The notes below the pieces were generated by a model. The model ran no database searches and was not told where the DNA came from. It saw nothing but the letters and a program-made list of their open reading frames with translations. A DNA stretch of 64,000 bases from Uliginosibacterium aquaticum. Its GTDB lineage: Bacteria > Pseudomonadota > Gammaproteobacteria > Burkholderiales > Rhodocyclaceae. Position 1 is the first letter of the stretch; each line of letters opens with the position of its first letter. A program made the translations under genes and the position numbers. Of the stretch, positions 47,032 to 56,128 are shown piece after piece. Location of the stretch: positions 744,001-808,000 of the forward strand of contig NZ_JABCSC020000002.1 of the NCBI RefSeq assembly GCF_012972705.2, in the 5' to 3' direction.

Positions 47032-47457
47032 TTAGCGCACCAGCGTCACCGGCCGGTGCGCCAGTGCCACCACCCGCGCAGCCACTGAACCCAACAAGGC
47101 TTGAGTCACTGCGCCGCGTCCGTGCGTACCCATCCACACGGCATCGCACTCCAAATCATTGACGGCATTGGCAATCGTTTCGCCCGGCGAACCCACTCGC
47201 ACATGCTGCTCGACATCAAGCCCAGCCGCACGCAGACGCTCGGCAACAGGCTGCACAACTGCCAGCCCCTCTTCGTGGTAGTAAGCGTCAACTATCTCGC
47301 GGGCCACGTGACGCGTCGCAAAACCAATCGGGATCGGCAGGTGCACATACAACACATGAACCTTGGGCATCTCGCGCAAACGAGCAGAAAAGGTCAACAA
47401 GGCCTCCACCACACGTGCGGAGTATTCAGAACCATCGACAGCCAACAGGATGTTCAT
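47032..47457 (-). CDS. Universal stress protein (UspA family), hemN operon
   Basis: 141 aa. MNILLAVDGSEYSARVVEAL at the start and GTHGRGAVTQALLGSVAARV near the end, the ATP-binding G-2x-G-9x-G(S/T) pattern, as in ATP-binding Usp proteins. Lies 21 bp after the TauE/SafE gene and so is probably the last gene of the hemN operon, induced when oxygen is low. Its TAA stop is formed within the target-site duplication of MITE copy B. Confidence 0.92.
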   Translation of the reverse strand: MNILLAVDGSEYSARVVEALLTFSARLREMPKVHVLYVHLPIPIGFATRHVAREIVDAYYHEEGLAVVQPVAERLRAAGLDVEQHVRVGSPGETIANAVNDLECDAVWMGTHGRGAVTQALLGSVAARVVALAHRPVTLVR

Positions 47458-47478
47458 AGTCTTGTCCCCGTCAAAAAC

Positions 47479-48243
47479 TCACACCTCGCAGATCACACCT
47501 GCCCACAACAACCCACCGAGTTCAGGCGCACGGATCAGGCCATAGATGCCAAAAAACAGCACCACAAGACCAGCCACTAATCTGAAAGAACGGCTGCGCA
47601 CCAGATTTCTGTAACGTGCAAGGAGGATGCCAGCGAAGAGCAGGTTCGGCAGGGTGCCTGCCCCGAAAGCCAGCATCAACCCGGCCCCCCGCACAGCCGA
47701 GCCATTCACCAGCGCTAGCGACAGCACACTGTAGGTCAAGCCACAAGGCAGGAATCCCCACAGAAATCCTACTGGCAGGGCCTGGCGCCAGCTTCGCACA
47801 GGCAAGAAACGCTTGCTCAGCGGCTGGATACGCCGCCACAGAAGCTGCCCGCCACGCTCCACGCCAGCCAGTGCGCGGGTGAAGCCCATCAGGTAAAGCC
47901 CCATGCCAATCAGCATCAGATTGGCCAGAACGAAGAGCATCAGCTGCAGCGGCAGGACGCGATTGAAGAGCATGCTCGCCGAACCGATCGCACCGACCAG
48001 CCCTCCGATCAGGGCATAGCTTGCGATACGTCCGAAGTTATAGGCTAGCTGACGCGACCACACCGGAGCAGCCCCCGGAACCGGCGATGAAAGCGCGCTG
48101 ACGATGCCACCACACATGCCGATGCAGTGAGCACCACCGAGCAAGCCAATCAGAAAAACGGAGAGAAAACCGCTGGCGGAAAAATCAGACACACCAAGCC
48201 CTTCGAGGGATACGCCCCAGTCAGCCAGGGCGCCTCCGACCAT
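47479..48243 (-). CDS. TauE/SafE-type membrane protein of the cbb3/hemN cluster
   Basis: 254 aa with six or more membrane helices. GLLGGAHCIGMCGGIVSAL near the N-terminus holds a conserved His and two Cys within the first helix pair, and LWGFLPCGLTYSVLSLALVNG repeats the Cys-containing pattern, as in the DsbD/UreH-like transport family. Genes of this type travel with ccoGHIS, hemN and fnr and are suspected to move copper or sulfur compounds for oxidase assembly. The start overlaps the hemN stop (TGATG). The substrate is not established. Confidence 0.82.
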   Translation of the reverse strand: MVGGALADWGVSLEGLGVSDFSASGFLSVFLIGLLGGAHCIGMCGGIVSALSSPVPGAAPVWSRQLAYNFGRIASYALIGGLVGAIGSASMLFNRVLPLQLMLFVLANLMLIGMGLYLMGFTRALAGVERGGQLLWRRIQPLSKRFLPVRSWRQALPVGFLWGFLPCGLTYSVLSLALVNGSAVRGAGLMLAFGAGTLPNLLFAGILLARYRNLVRSRSFRLVAGLVVLFFGIYGLIRAPELGGLLWAGVICEV

Positions 48244-49628
48244 CAGATCACGCGGGAATAGCGCCGCTTCTCACGGTCGCTACGCAAGTAGGCGTCAAAA
48301 ACCATGGCGATGATTCGTACCAGCATGCGCCCAGCCGCGCTGACCTGAACGCCATGCGCGTCAATACTAAGCAAACCAGCAGCACCAAGCTCACGCAAGT
48401 CGTTCAGCTCTGCCGCGAAATACTCCTCAAAGCGAACCCCGAACCGGCTGGACATAAGCTCAAAGGACAGCGAAAAGTCGCACATCAAGGTCTGGATGAC
48501 CGCATTGCGCAGCTCGTCATCCGCACTCAAAGCCCAGCCACGCATCACGGGCAATTCGCCGCGATCAAGGGCTGCGTAGTAGGGATCAAGCTCGCGCTGG
48601 TTCTGGCTGAAAGCCCCGCCCGCCTTGCCAATAGCGGACACCCCGAAGGCCAGCAGATCGCATTCGGCATGCGTCGAGTACCCCTGAAAGTTGCGCTGCA
48701 GGCGCCCCTCACGCTGAGCCACCGCCAGCTCGTCATCTGGCCGTGCAAAGTGGTCCATACCGATGAATACATACCCTGCAGCCCCAAGGCGCTCGATGGC
48801 AAGGGCAAGGATCTGCAGCTTGGCGTCCGGAGCAGGCAGGTCCGTCTCGTTGATCCTTCGCTGCGGCATGAAGCGGCTCGGCAGATGGGCATAGTTATAG
48901 AGCGCCAACCGATCCGGCTGCATCGCCAGAACCGTATCCAGGGTACGGCCAAAGCCCTCCACACTCTGGTGTGGCAAACCATAAATCAGATCCACACTGA
49001 TCGAACGAAAACCCTCCGCACGCGCAGCATCGATCACCAACCGGGTTTCCTCGACGCTCTGGCGACGATTTACGGCTGCTTGCACCTTCGGATCGAAGTC
49101 CTGAACCCCCACACTCATGCGGTTAAAGCCTTCACGCGCGAGCAAGGCCACGGTCTCGGCGCTCACCTTGCGCGGATCAACCTCAATGGAGAACTCCCCT
49201 CCTGCCTGCAGCGTGAAATGCTGCCGGATCGCACTCACCAGACGAAGAATCTCCTCTGGCTGCAGAAAAGTAGGAGTCCCCCCACCCCAGTGCATCTGTG
49301 CGACCGGCCGAGGAGCCGGCAGCAAGGCTGCCTGCATGGCCATCTCGCGCTCAAGATAGTCAATGTACTTCGCCGAACGTGAGTGATCCTTGGTGATCAC
49401 CTTGTTACAGGCACAGTAGTAGCAGATGGTGTTGCAGAAGGGGATGTGGAAATACAGCGACAACGGGCGAGTGCCCTGCGGCGTTGAGAGGCGAGCAAGG
49501 TGCCCGGCCTGGCTTTCCGGTGTGAATTCGGCCAGAAAGCGGTCTGCCGTAGGATATGAGGTATAGCGCGGGCCCGGCACGTCAAACCGGCGGATCATGT
49601 CGGGGTCGAACTGGATCGTCTGGAGCAC
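48243..49628 (-). CDS. hemN: Oxygen-independent coproporphyrinogen III oxidase (HemN)
   Basis: 461-aa radical-SAM enzyme making protoporphyrinogen IX without oxygen. Iron-sulfur cluster motif in PFCNTICYYCACNK (CxxxCxxC), N-terminal GPRYTSYPTADRF, HWGGGTPTFL and NRMSVGVQDFDPKVQ. GTG start at 49628; an ATG nine codons in is a fallback. An FNR box lies 57 bp upstream, so anaerobic induction is expected. Confidence 0.95.
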   Translation of the reverse strand: MLQTIQFDPDMIRRFDVPGPRYTSYPTADRFLAEFTPESQAGHLARLSTPQGTRPLSLYFHIPFCNTICYYCACNKVITKDHSRSAKYIDYLEREMAMQAALLPAPRPVAQMHWGGGTPTFLQPEEILRLVSAIRQHFTLQAGGEFSIEVDPRKVSAETVALLAREGFNRMSVGVQDFDPKVQAAVNRRQSVEETRLVIDAARAEGFRSISVDLIYGLPHQSVEGFGRTLDTVLAMQPDRLALYNYAHLPSRFMPQRRINETDLPAPDAKLQILALAIERLGAAGYVFIGMDHFARPDDELAVAQREGRLQRNFQGYSTHAECDLLAFGVSAIGKAGGAFSQNQRELDPYYAALDRGELPVMRGWALSADDELRNAVIQTLMCDFSLSFELMSSRFGVRFEEYFAAELNDLRELGAAGLLSIDAHGVQVSAAGRMLVRIIAMVFDAYLRSDREKRRYSRVI

Positions 49629-49684
49629 GATTCGATTTCTTTTGAGTTAATCAGCCAAGATCGCAGACTTATACCCCAAAAACG

Positions 49685-49698
49685 TTGATGCTGATCAA
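49685..49698. promoter_or_regulatory. FNR box between hemN and fnr
   Basis: TTGATGCTGATCAA matches the FNR consensus TTGAT-N4-ATCAA exactly. It lies 22 bp before the fnr start, fitting self-repression, and about 57 bp before hemN, fitting activation. Confidence 0.92.
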
Positions 49699-49719
49699 TT
49701 CGCAGGGTACACTTCAAGG

Positions 49720-50454
49720 GTGGATCAAAAAGTAACCAAGCCCCTGCCCCCCGCCATGCGCATCGCCTGCAGTCAATGCAACCTGCGCGAGTTGTGCCTT
49801 GCCGTCGGTCTGGATGACGCGGATCTGCACAAGCTCGACGAGTTGGTCGTGAAGCGCAAGCTCAAGCGCGGCCAGCAGCTCTACCGTGCCGGTGATGCCT
49901 TTGAGGCGATGTACGCCATCCGTACCGGATTTTTCAAGACCGACATCCTCACCGAGGAAGGTCTCGAGCAAGTAACCGGTTTCCAGATGGCGGGCGAGAT
50001 CTTGGGCATGGACGGGATCAGCAATGACCATCACGTCTGCAATGCAACTGCACTGGAAGACAGTGAAGTCTGCGTGATGCCCTACGATCAGCTGGAAGAC
50101 CTGACACGCGACATCAAATCGTTGCAGCAACAATTCCACAAGTTCATGAGCCGCGAGATCGTACGTGACCAAAGCCTGATGATCTTGCTGGGGTCGATGC
50201 GCGCTGAAGAACGTATCGCCGCTTTTCTGCTGAACCTTTCCCAGCGCATGCGTGTGCGTGGCTATTCCGCCTCGGAATTCCACCTGCGCATGACTCGCGA
50301 AGAAATCGGCTCCTATCTTGGCCTCAAGCTGGAAACCGTGAGCCGCGCCTTCTCAAAGTTCCACGACGAAGGCCTGATCGGTGTTCAACAGAAACATATC
50401 CGCATCCTCAATGCGGATGGCCTCAAGGCACTCCTGAACCACGCTCCGAGCTGA
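49720..50454 (+). CDS. fnr: Oxygen-sensing transcriptional regulator FNR
   Basis: 244 aa, GTG start. The 4Fe-4S ligands are present: CSQCNLRELC at the N-terminus plus the Cys in DHHVCNAT near residue 108, giving the four-cysteine FNR set. Cyclic-nucleotide-like domain in the middle, and the recognition helix region MTREEIGSYLGLKLETVSRAF with the E-SR signature for TTGAT boxes. It probably controls hemN, ccoNOQP and the predicted sRNA in this window. Confidence 0.95.
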   Translation: MDQKVTKPLPPAMRIACSQCNLRELCLAVGLDDADLHKLDELVVKRKLKRGQQLYRAGDAFEAMYAIRTGFFKTDILTEEGLEQVTGFQMAGEILGMDGISNDHHVCNATALEDSEVCVMPYDQLEDLTRDIKSLQQQFHKFMSREIVRDQSLMILLGSMRAEERIAAFLLNLSQRMRVRGYSASEFHLRMTREEIGSYLGLKLETVSRAFSKFHDEGLIGVQQKHIRILNADGLKALLNHAPS

Positions 50455-50493
50455 CCACTGAGTTCTCAGGGCCCGCCAAAGGCGCTGGACGTC

Positions 50494-52221
50494 TCAGGTT
50501 TCCAGCACGTATCGGCCAGGAGCAGCCCCAAGGCTTTTGGGTGCAAGACTCCCGGCCTGCGGAGCCGGACGCAAGACTCCAGAGTGTGGCGCCAGCCAAG
50601 CCACCCAATCCTCCCACCATGACCCAGACTGCCACTCTGCGCGCGCCAGCCACTTTTCCGGTGAATCGGTACGGTGGACATGATCAGCCCGGAAGCGGCG
50701 CTTCGGCGGCGTAACCACTGGATTGACGATCCCAAGAATGTGCCCAGAACTGGAAAGCACGTAGCGCTTTGGCCCGCGCACAAAATTCATGATCCGAAAA
50801 GTCTGTTTCCAGGGCGCAATGTGATCATCCTCAGCCCCCACGGAATACAGGGGCTGTTCGATGCGCTCCAGATCGATAGGCTGCCCGCCCACCGTCAGCG
50901 CATCACGCTCGATCAAGCGATTATGCAGATATAGCTCATTGAGATACCAGGCATGCATGGTGGCCGGCATACGCGTGGTATCCATGTTCCAGTACAGCAC
51001 ATCAAAAGCAGGTGGCTTCTCTCCATACAGATAACCGTGCACGTAGTAATGCCAGATCAGGCTATTGGAGCGCAGCAAGCGGAAGGCTGAAGCCATTTCC
51101 TTGCCTTCCAGTACTCCCTTGCGACGCATCGCGTCGGTAAGGAAGCGCACACTCCCTTCGTCGATGAAGACTTCGATATCCCCAGGAGCAGAGAAATCGG
51201 TCAGCGTGGTGAAAAGCGTCCAGCTGGCAACCGGATGTTTTTCGGTGGGATACTGACGTGTAGCCCAAGCCATGTAGATCGACAGGGCCGTGCCGCCAAT
51301 GCAGTAACCAGAAGCATTCACCTTGTCGGCATTCGACAGCTTGCGCGCGGTATCGACAATGAAATCAATGCCTTCGGTGATGTAGTGATCGAAACCCACA
51401 TCATGCATCGACTGATCCGGATTCTTCCAGCTGGTGATGTAAACATCGATCCCCTGATCAAGCAGATAGCGCACCATGCTTTTCTTCGGAATCAGATCCA
51501 ACACATAGAATTTGTTGATCCAGGGTGTAACGATAACCATCGGCCGCGCATGCACTTGTGGCTGGATCGGAGCATAGCGGATGACTTCCAGCATGCGGTT
51601 ACGCGCAACAACTCCCCCCACCGTAGTCGCAAGATTCTCGCCCACCTTGAAGTCGTCCGGACTCGTCATGCGGATATCACCTGCAGCCAGATCCGCCAGA
51701 AAATTCTCCATCCCCCGACGCAAACTCTCGCCATTGCTTTCCGCAGCCAGGCGCTGAGCAACTGGGTTGCTCCAGAAAAAATTGGTCGGAGCCACCGCAT
51801 TGAGATATTTTCGCCACCAGAACGCTGCTCTGCGACGTTCGTTGTCGGACAGCCCGGGAGTCTCATACAACATATCCTGGATACGCCGGGTAACCAGCAA
51901 GTACCATTCCTTGGCAATATCCCAGCTGGCATGCTCGGTCCATACGGGATCAGCGAAGCGGGTATCGTCCGGTTGCGGCACCACCGGATCTTCACTCGGA
52001 ACCCCTATTGCCCGGCGATACGCATGATTGCCCACGGTCAGCAGATCATTGGAAAAACACAGCATCTGTTCAAGCAACTCTTCCGGATGCAACCCCCATG
52101 CAAGCTGGGCGTGGATAAGAGGTACAACCACCCCTAACGGATCGATCGTCGCAGTGATCTTGTCCCGCCAGTCTCGATAGGATGGGCCGGGCCCATCCAG
52201 ATTCCGGCACGCTGAATTCAT
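50494..52221 (-). CDS. phaC: Class I polyhydroxyalkanoate synthase PhaC
   Basis: 575 aa. Polymerises hydroxyacyl-CoA to PHA granules. Nucleophile motif SGYCIGGTAL (G-x-C-x-G with catalytic Cys), conserved NPAP-equivalent SWKNPDQSMHD, catalytic Asp in GAEDDHIAPW and His in SSGHILGIVNP. Length and absence of PhaE/PhaR favour class I. AGGAGG lies 7 bp before the ATG. No phaA, phaB or phasin genes are adjacent. Confidence 0.94.
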   Translation of the reverse strand: MNSACRNLDGPGPSYRDWRDKITATIDPLGVVVPLIHAQLAWGLHPEELLEQMLCFSNDLLTVGNHAYRRAIGVPSEDPVVPQPDDTRFADPVWTEHASWDIAKEWYLLVTRRIQDMLYETPGLSDNERRRAAFWWRKYLNAVAPTNFFWSNPVAQRLAAESNGESLRRGMENFLADLAAGDIRMTSPDDFKVGENLATTVGGVVARNRMLEVIRYAPIQPQVHARPMVIVTPWINKFYVLDLIPKKSMVRYLLDQGIDVYITSWKNPDQSMHDVGFDHYITEGIDFIVDTARKLSNADKVNASGYCIGGTALSIYMAWATRQYPTEKHPVASWTLFTTLTDFSAPGDIEVFIDEGSVRFLTDAMRRKGVLEGKEMASAFRLLRSNSLIWHYYVHGYLYGEKPPAFDVLYWNMDTTRMPATMHAWYLNELYLHNRLIERDALTVGGQPIDLERIEQPLYSVGAEDDHIAPWKQTFRIMNFVRGPKRYVLSSSGHILGIVNPVVTPPKRRFRADHVHRTDSPEKWLARAEWQSGSWWEDWVAWLAPHSGVLRPAPQAGSLAPKSLGAAPGRYVLET

Positions 52222-52440
52222 GGCTTGCCTCCTGCGTGAAGAGCCTAAAATGAATCAAGGCTGCGGCTAAACGAATCATGGCGGAAGCCTGCCACACGTG
52301 CACTTGGCACCCCACCGCCCTGAACATAGCCGAGGAATCTCTGCCCTCCAGCCAGAGATACCCGGACAGGCCGGAAGATTTAGTAGAAGCTGCCATCCAT
52401 CACGGAACCGCAGCTCCGATTTTCATGACAGGAGGTTCGT

Positions 52441-52884
52441 ATGTACAAGCACCTGCTCGTTCCAAGCGACGGCTCCGAGTTATCCAACCGAGCCGTCCAA
52501 AGTGCCGTGACACTGGCAAAAAGCCTGAATGCACGAGTCACGTTTCTTTACATCCAGCCAGAGTTTCCGCTGCCACTTGCGGGAGAAGGGGCCATGCTGG
52601 TCCCAGAGAGCCGTGAAGAATTCGCTCAGAGCACCCAGGAACAGGCCAAACGCATTCTTGGCCAAGCCGAGGAGGTCGCTGCGAAAGCCAGTGTTGCTGC
52701 CGCCTCGCGCACGTCGGTGAGCGATATTCCATATGAGGAGATCATCAGCACCGCTGAAGCTGAAGGCTGCGATCTGATCTTCATGGCTTCACACGGACGC
52801 CGCGGATTGGCCGGCCTGTTGATCGGCTCGGAAACCCACAAAGTTGTTACCCATAGCCAGATTCCGGTACTGGTCTACCGCTGA
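52441..52884 (+). CDS. Universal stress protein (UspA family), second copy
   Basis: 147 aa. MYKHLLVPSDGSELSNRAVQ and ASHGRRGLAGLLIGSETHKV, with the G-xx-G-9x-G(S/T) ATP loop, followed by TGVLVYR-like IPVLVYR. AGGAGG precedes the ATG. Monocistronic and divergent from phaC; distinct in sequence from the copy next to hemN. Confidence 0.92.
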   Translation: MYKHLLVPSDGSELSNRAVQSAVTLAKSLNARVTFLYIQPEFPLPLAGEGAMLVPESREEFAQSTQEQAKRILGQAEEVAAKASVAAASRTSVSDIPYEEIISTAEAEGCDLIFMASHGRRGLAGLLIGSETHKVVTHSQIPVLVYR

Positions 52885-52911
52885 AAGCAAGCAGAGGGAC
52901 TCGCGCGAAGA

Positions 52912-53166
52912 TCAGTCCGGCTGAGGATTGATCTCCGCGCTACTGCGCATGAAGAACAGGGTCGCCGCAGAACTGGCCGCACACAGCAACCAGAACGCGA
53001 TAAAACCGATCGAGTAGGTTGCTGTCTGGGAAAAATGAACCGGTCTCCCCAGCAGATAGAGCTGCTGGGGATCGATAAAGGTGAAAAACACTACTTCAGC
53101 CATACCTGCCATCAGGAACGATGGCCACAAAATCACAATCAGACGACTCTTCATCCATTCGCTCAT
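52912..53166 (-). CDS. Small two-helix membrane protein downstream of fixH
   Basis: 84 aa. Two hydrophobic helices (LIVILWPSFLMAGMAEVVFF and TYSIGFIAFWLLCAASSAAT) separated by a short loop; one Cys. I do not recognise a named family; similar small proteins occur at the end of cco/fix clusters in betaproteobacteria. Lies 46 bp after fixH, so it is probably co-transcribed. Confidence 0.7.
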   Translation of the reverse strand: MSEWMKSRLIVILWPSFLMAGMAEVVFFTFIDPQQLYLLGRPVHFSQTATYSIGFIAFWLLCAASSAATLFFMRSSAEINPQPD

Positions 53167-53212
53167 CAGAAGCCCCTCCTCTCGGACATTCGTAAGCGCT
53201 TCAAACAGACGC

Positions 53213-53716
53213 TCAGGACTTGAAGTCCAGCACTGAAGCCAGCGGAAAAACGCCGCTTGCGATCAGTTTCCAAGTCCCCCCCTGATCTTCAAGAATGAGT
53301 TTCCAGTGACCGGCTGACAGGCCTTCAAGCACTCCTCGATACTCTCCACCTTCCCGTCGCAACTCAATATCCCGATCCAGACCCGCCTTGACGGGGCTGA
53401 CAACATGCAAATTCAGACGCTGCGGAAAAGTAATCTCCCGCTCAGCCTCCAGATGCAAGACAACCTCCCGACCTCGCTGCCGGAGAGTTCCGCTCAGGCC
53501 CAATTGGCGCGCAGTTTCCTGACTCGCCAACGAGCGATTGATCTCCATGCCCTGTTTGTAATAATCATCGGCCACCAGACCATCATTCGAATGCCAAGCC
53601 AGATACCAGGTGGCAGCACCAGCTAGCACAGCCGTCAGCGGCATACTGATGATCAGCCAGGGCCACAACTGTCGATACCAGGGACGGGGATCAAGACTCA
53701 TGGCAGGATTATTCAT
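53213..53716 (-). CDS. ccoH: FixH/CcoH cbb3 oxidase assembly protein
   Basis: 167 aa. One membrane helix (WPWLIISMPLTAVLAGAATW) and a periplasmic FixH domain: WHSNDGLVADDYYKQGMEIN, LHLEAEREITFP and GHWKLILEDQGGTWKL. It assists copper centre insertion or stability of the oxidase. The start at 53716 has GAGG upstream; it sits 9 bp after ccoG. Confidence 0.93.
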   Translation of the reverse strand: MNNPAMSLDPRPWYRQLWPWLIISMPLTAVLAGAATWYLAWHSNDGLVADDYYKQGMEINRSLASQETARQLGLSGTLRQRGREVVLHLEAEREITFPQRLNLHVVSPVKAGLDRDIELRREGGEYRGVLEGLSAGHWKLILEDQGGTWKLIASGVFPLASVLDFKS

Positions 53717-53725
53717 GCATGCACC

Positions 53726-55135
53726 TCAACGTACGATGAAAACAGCTTTTTCCCTGATCAGCAGTGAAGGGTCATCCACAGCTCTCAGTTCGAACCATAT
53801 CCGGTGCGAGCCTTTTTCCAACTCGTCCATCGGCACCCGCACACGCACCGGCAAAGATTGATTGCGAGCGGGGGGCATCACAATCGCAGCATCCACACCA
53901 TCCAGGCTCACACCGGGCAGGCCTGAAACCGCCAACTGGACACTCCGGTCAGACTCCGCCATGTTCATCAGGTTCAACACATAAACGTTCTCGATCATTC
54001 CGCCTTCAGCTTCTCGGGAAATGATCGATCGATCCTTGATTACATCCAGACGCAGCGGCGTACGGGTTGCTAATGCCCACACAAAGGTCACACAGATGAT
54101 GCACAAGACAACGCTGTATATCAGAATACGCGGCCGCAGCACATGACGCAGGATGTCACGCCCCCCCCAATGCTGCTTAATGGCATTTTCGGTGGAATAG
54201 CGAATCAGTCCGCGCGGCGATCCCACCTTATCCATCACCTGATCACAAGCATCGATACAGGCTGCGCAGCCGATGCATTCATACTGCAAACCCTTGCGTA
54301 TATCGATTCCCGTAGGACACACCTGCACGCAAATGCCGCAGTCCACACAATCGCCCAAACCTTGGGAACGGGGATCACTTCCCTTGCGACGCGAACCTCG
54401 AGGCTCACCGCGCTCCTCGTCGTAGGTAATCACCAGCGTATCCGGATCGAACATAACCCCTTGAAAGCGTGCATATGGACACATGAACTTGCACACCTGC
54501 TCGCGCATTACGCCCGCCATCAGGTAGGTAAAACCTCCGTAGAAAAAAATCCAGAACCACTCCCATCCCCCCAGCGTGAGACTGCTCAGGCCATGCAGAA
54601 TTTCGCGGATCGGCGTGAAGTAGCCCACGAAGGTAATCCCGGTCCATAGCGAAAGGGCTATCCAGGCCACGTACTTGGCGCTCTTGCGCCACAGCTTGCC
54701 AACACTGGCCTCCTGCGCATCCAGCTTCATGCGCTTGGCCCGATCACCCTCGAAAAACTTCTCGATCCACAGGAATATTTCGGTGTAAACCGTCTGCGGG
54801 CAGGCAAAGCCACACCACAAACGCCCCGCTACCGCCGTAAACAGAAATAGGGAGTAGGCAGATATGATCAGCAGAATGGAGAGATAAAACACATCCTGCG
54901 GCCAGAACACCCAGCCGAAGATGTAGAACTTGCGCTCTCCGAGATGGAACAGCACAGCTTGACGATCATTCCAGGGCAGCCAGCACAGCCCGTAGAACAC
55001 CAGTTGCGTAATCCACACCATCGCCCAGCGCGCCGTCGCGAATGCCCCTGTCACCGCCCGCGGATACACCTTCTGGCGCACGGCATAAAGTGAATCCCCT
55101 GCATCCTGATTATCGGTTTCCCGGGCGTCAGCCAT
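53726..55135 (-). CDS. ccoG: CcoG (RdxA/FixG) membrane ferredoxin-type protein
   Basis: 469 aa from ATG at 55135 (a GTG one codon earlier is less well placed relative to AGGAG). About five membrane helices, FACPQTVYTEIF, CKFMCPYARFQ, then two 4Fe-4S sites CVDCGICVQVCPTG and CIGCAACIDACD, and a C-terminal Ig-like periplasmic domain (VYVLNLMNMAESDRSVQL). In Rhodobacter CcoG reduces Cu(II) for oxidase assembly. Separated from ccoP by a strong hairpin. Confidence 0.95.
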   Translation of the reverse strand: MADARETDNQDAGDSLYAVRQKVYPRAVTGAFATARWAMVWITQLVFYGLCWLPWNDRQAVLFHLGERKFYIFGWVFWPQDVFYLSILLIISAYSLFLFTAVAGRLWCGFACPQTVYTEIFLWIEKFFEGDRAKRMKLDAQEASVGKLWRKSAKYVAWIALSLWTGITFVGYFTPIREILHGLSSLTLGGWEWFWIFFYGGFTYLMAGVMREQVCKFMCPYARFQGVMFDPDTLVITYDEERGEPRGSRRKGSDPRSQGLGDCVDCGICVQVCPTGIDIRKGLQYECIGCAACIDACDQVMDKVGSPRGLIRYSTENAIKQHWGGRDILRHVLRPRILIYSVVLCIICVTFVWALATRTPLRLDVIKDRSIISREAEGGMIENVYVLNLMNMAESDRSVQLAVSGLPGVSLDGVDAAIVMPPARNQSLPVRVRVPMDELEKGSHRIWFELRAVDDPSLLIREKAVFIVR

Positions 55136-55179
55136 CACTACTCTCCTGCTTTAACCACAATTGTCCTGCACCAAACGCA

Positions 55180-55203
55180 AGCGGGGCGCCGAAGCGCCCC
55201 GCT
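55180..55203 (-). terminator. Hairpin between ccoP and ccoG
   Basis: A perfect 10-bp stem (AGCGGGGCGC / GCGCCCCGCT) closed on the reverse strand by a TTCG tetraloop. The tail (TTGCGTTTGG) is only partly T-rich, so it may attenuate read-through into ccoG or stabilise the ccoNOQP mRNA 3' end. Confidence 0.7.
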
Positions 55204-55216
55204 CATGCTTGAACCC

Positions 55217-56122
55217 TTACTTGGCCTGACTCTTTGACAGGCTCAACACATAAGCGGCAAGCAAATGCACCTTTTCATCACCAAGTCGCTCCTTGAAGGC
55301 CGGCATCTGGTTAGTGCGCCCCTTGCTCACAGTTTCGATAATCGTCGCTTCCGAAGACCCCCACAACCACACGCGGTCAGTCAGATTAGGTGCGCCAAGC
55401 GCAGCATTACCCTTGCCCTCAGGGCCGTGGCAAGCCACACAGTTGGTCATGAAAGCATCCTTACCGCGCTGGGCACGCAAGGAATCATGCGCCAGCCCCG
55501 AAAGTGAGCGAACGTAGTTCGCCACATCCTTCACGCCATCAGCACCTAGAACAGCCCCCCACGGAGGCATGACGCCATTGCGCCCACCAGTGATGGTGGT
55601 CTTAATCGTCGCCGACTCCCCACCGTACAGCCAGTCCGTATCCGTCAGATTGGGGAAGCCTTTGGCACCTCGCGCATCTGAGCCATGGCACTGCGTGCAG
55701 TAAGTCAGGAACAGGCGCTGCCCCATCACCTGGGCCTCTGGATCAGCGGCCACAGCCAGCAAATCCTGTTTCATATACTTATCGTAAATCGGCTTAATCA
55801 CAGCATCCTCCGCCGCAACCTCTGCCTTGTACTGCCCGACAGCACTCCAGCCAATCTTGCCCTGCCAACGGCCCAGGCCCGGATAGAGCGTGAAATAGGC
55901 AATACCGAAAGCCAGAGTCAGCCAGAACAACCACATCCACCAGCGCGGCAGCGGATTGTTGTACTCCTGCAAGTCTTCATCCCAGATATGGCCATGAAGC
56001 GCAACCGGCCCCTTGACCCGCTTGGTCATGTTGGAGATCAGAACCCATATACAAAACATCAGGCTCAGGATCACCAAACCTGCAACGTAGTAATGCCAGG
56101 TATCGCTGACAAAATCACTCAT
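55217..56122 (-). CDS. ccoP: Cytochrome cbb3 oxidase subunit III, CcoP (diheme c)
   Basis: 301 aa. Two N-terminal helices (YYVAGLVILSLMFCIWVLIS; MWLFWLTLAFGIAYF) and two cytochrome c domains with CTQCH and CVACH motifs, with Met ligands in GVMPPWG and NQMPAFKERL. It delivers electrons to CcoO/CcoN. The ATG has AGGGGTAAGG-like ribosome sequence upstream. Confidence 0.96.
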   Translation of the reverse strand: MSDFVSDTWHYYVAGLVILSLMFCIWVLISNMTKRVKGPVALHGHIWDEDLQEYNNPLPRWWMWLFWLTLAFGIAYFTLYPGLGRWQGKIGWSAVGQYKAEVAAEDAVIKPIYDKYMKQDLLAVAADPEAQVMGQRLFLTYCTQCHGSDARGAKGFPNLTDTDWLYGGESATIKTTITGGRNGVMPPWGAVLGADGVKDVANYVRSLSGLAHDSLRAQRGKDAFMTNCVACHGPEGKGNAALGAPNLTDRVWLWGSSEATIIETVSKGRTNQMPAFKERLGDEKVHLLAAYVLSLSKSQAK

Positions 56123-56128
56123 GACGCC

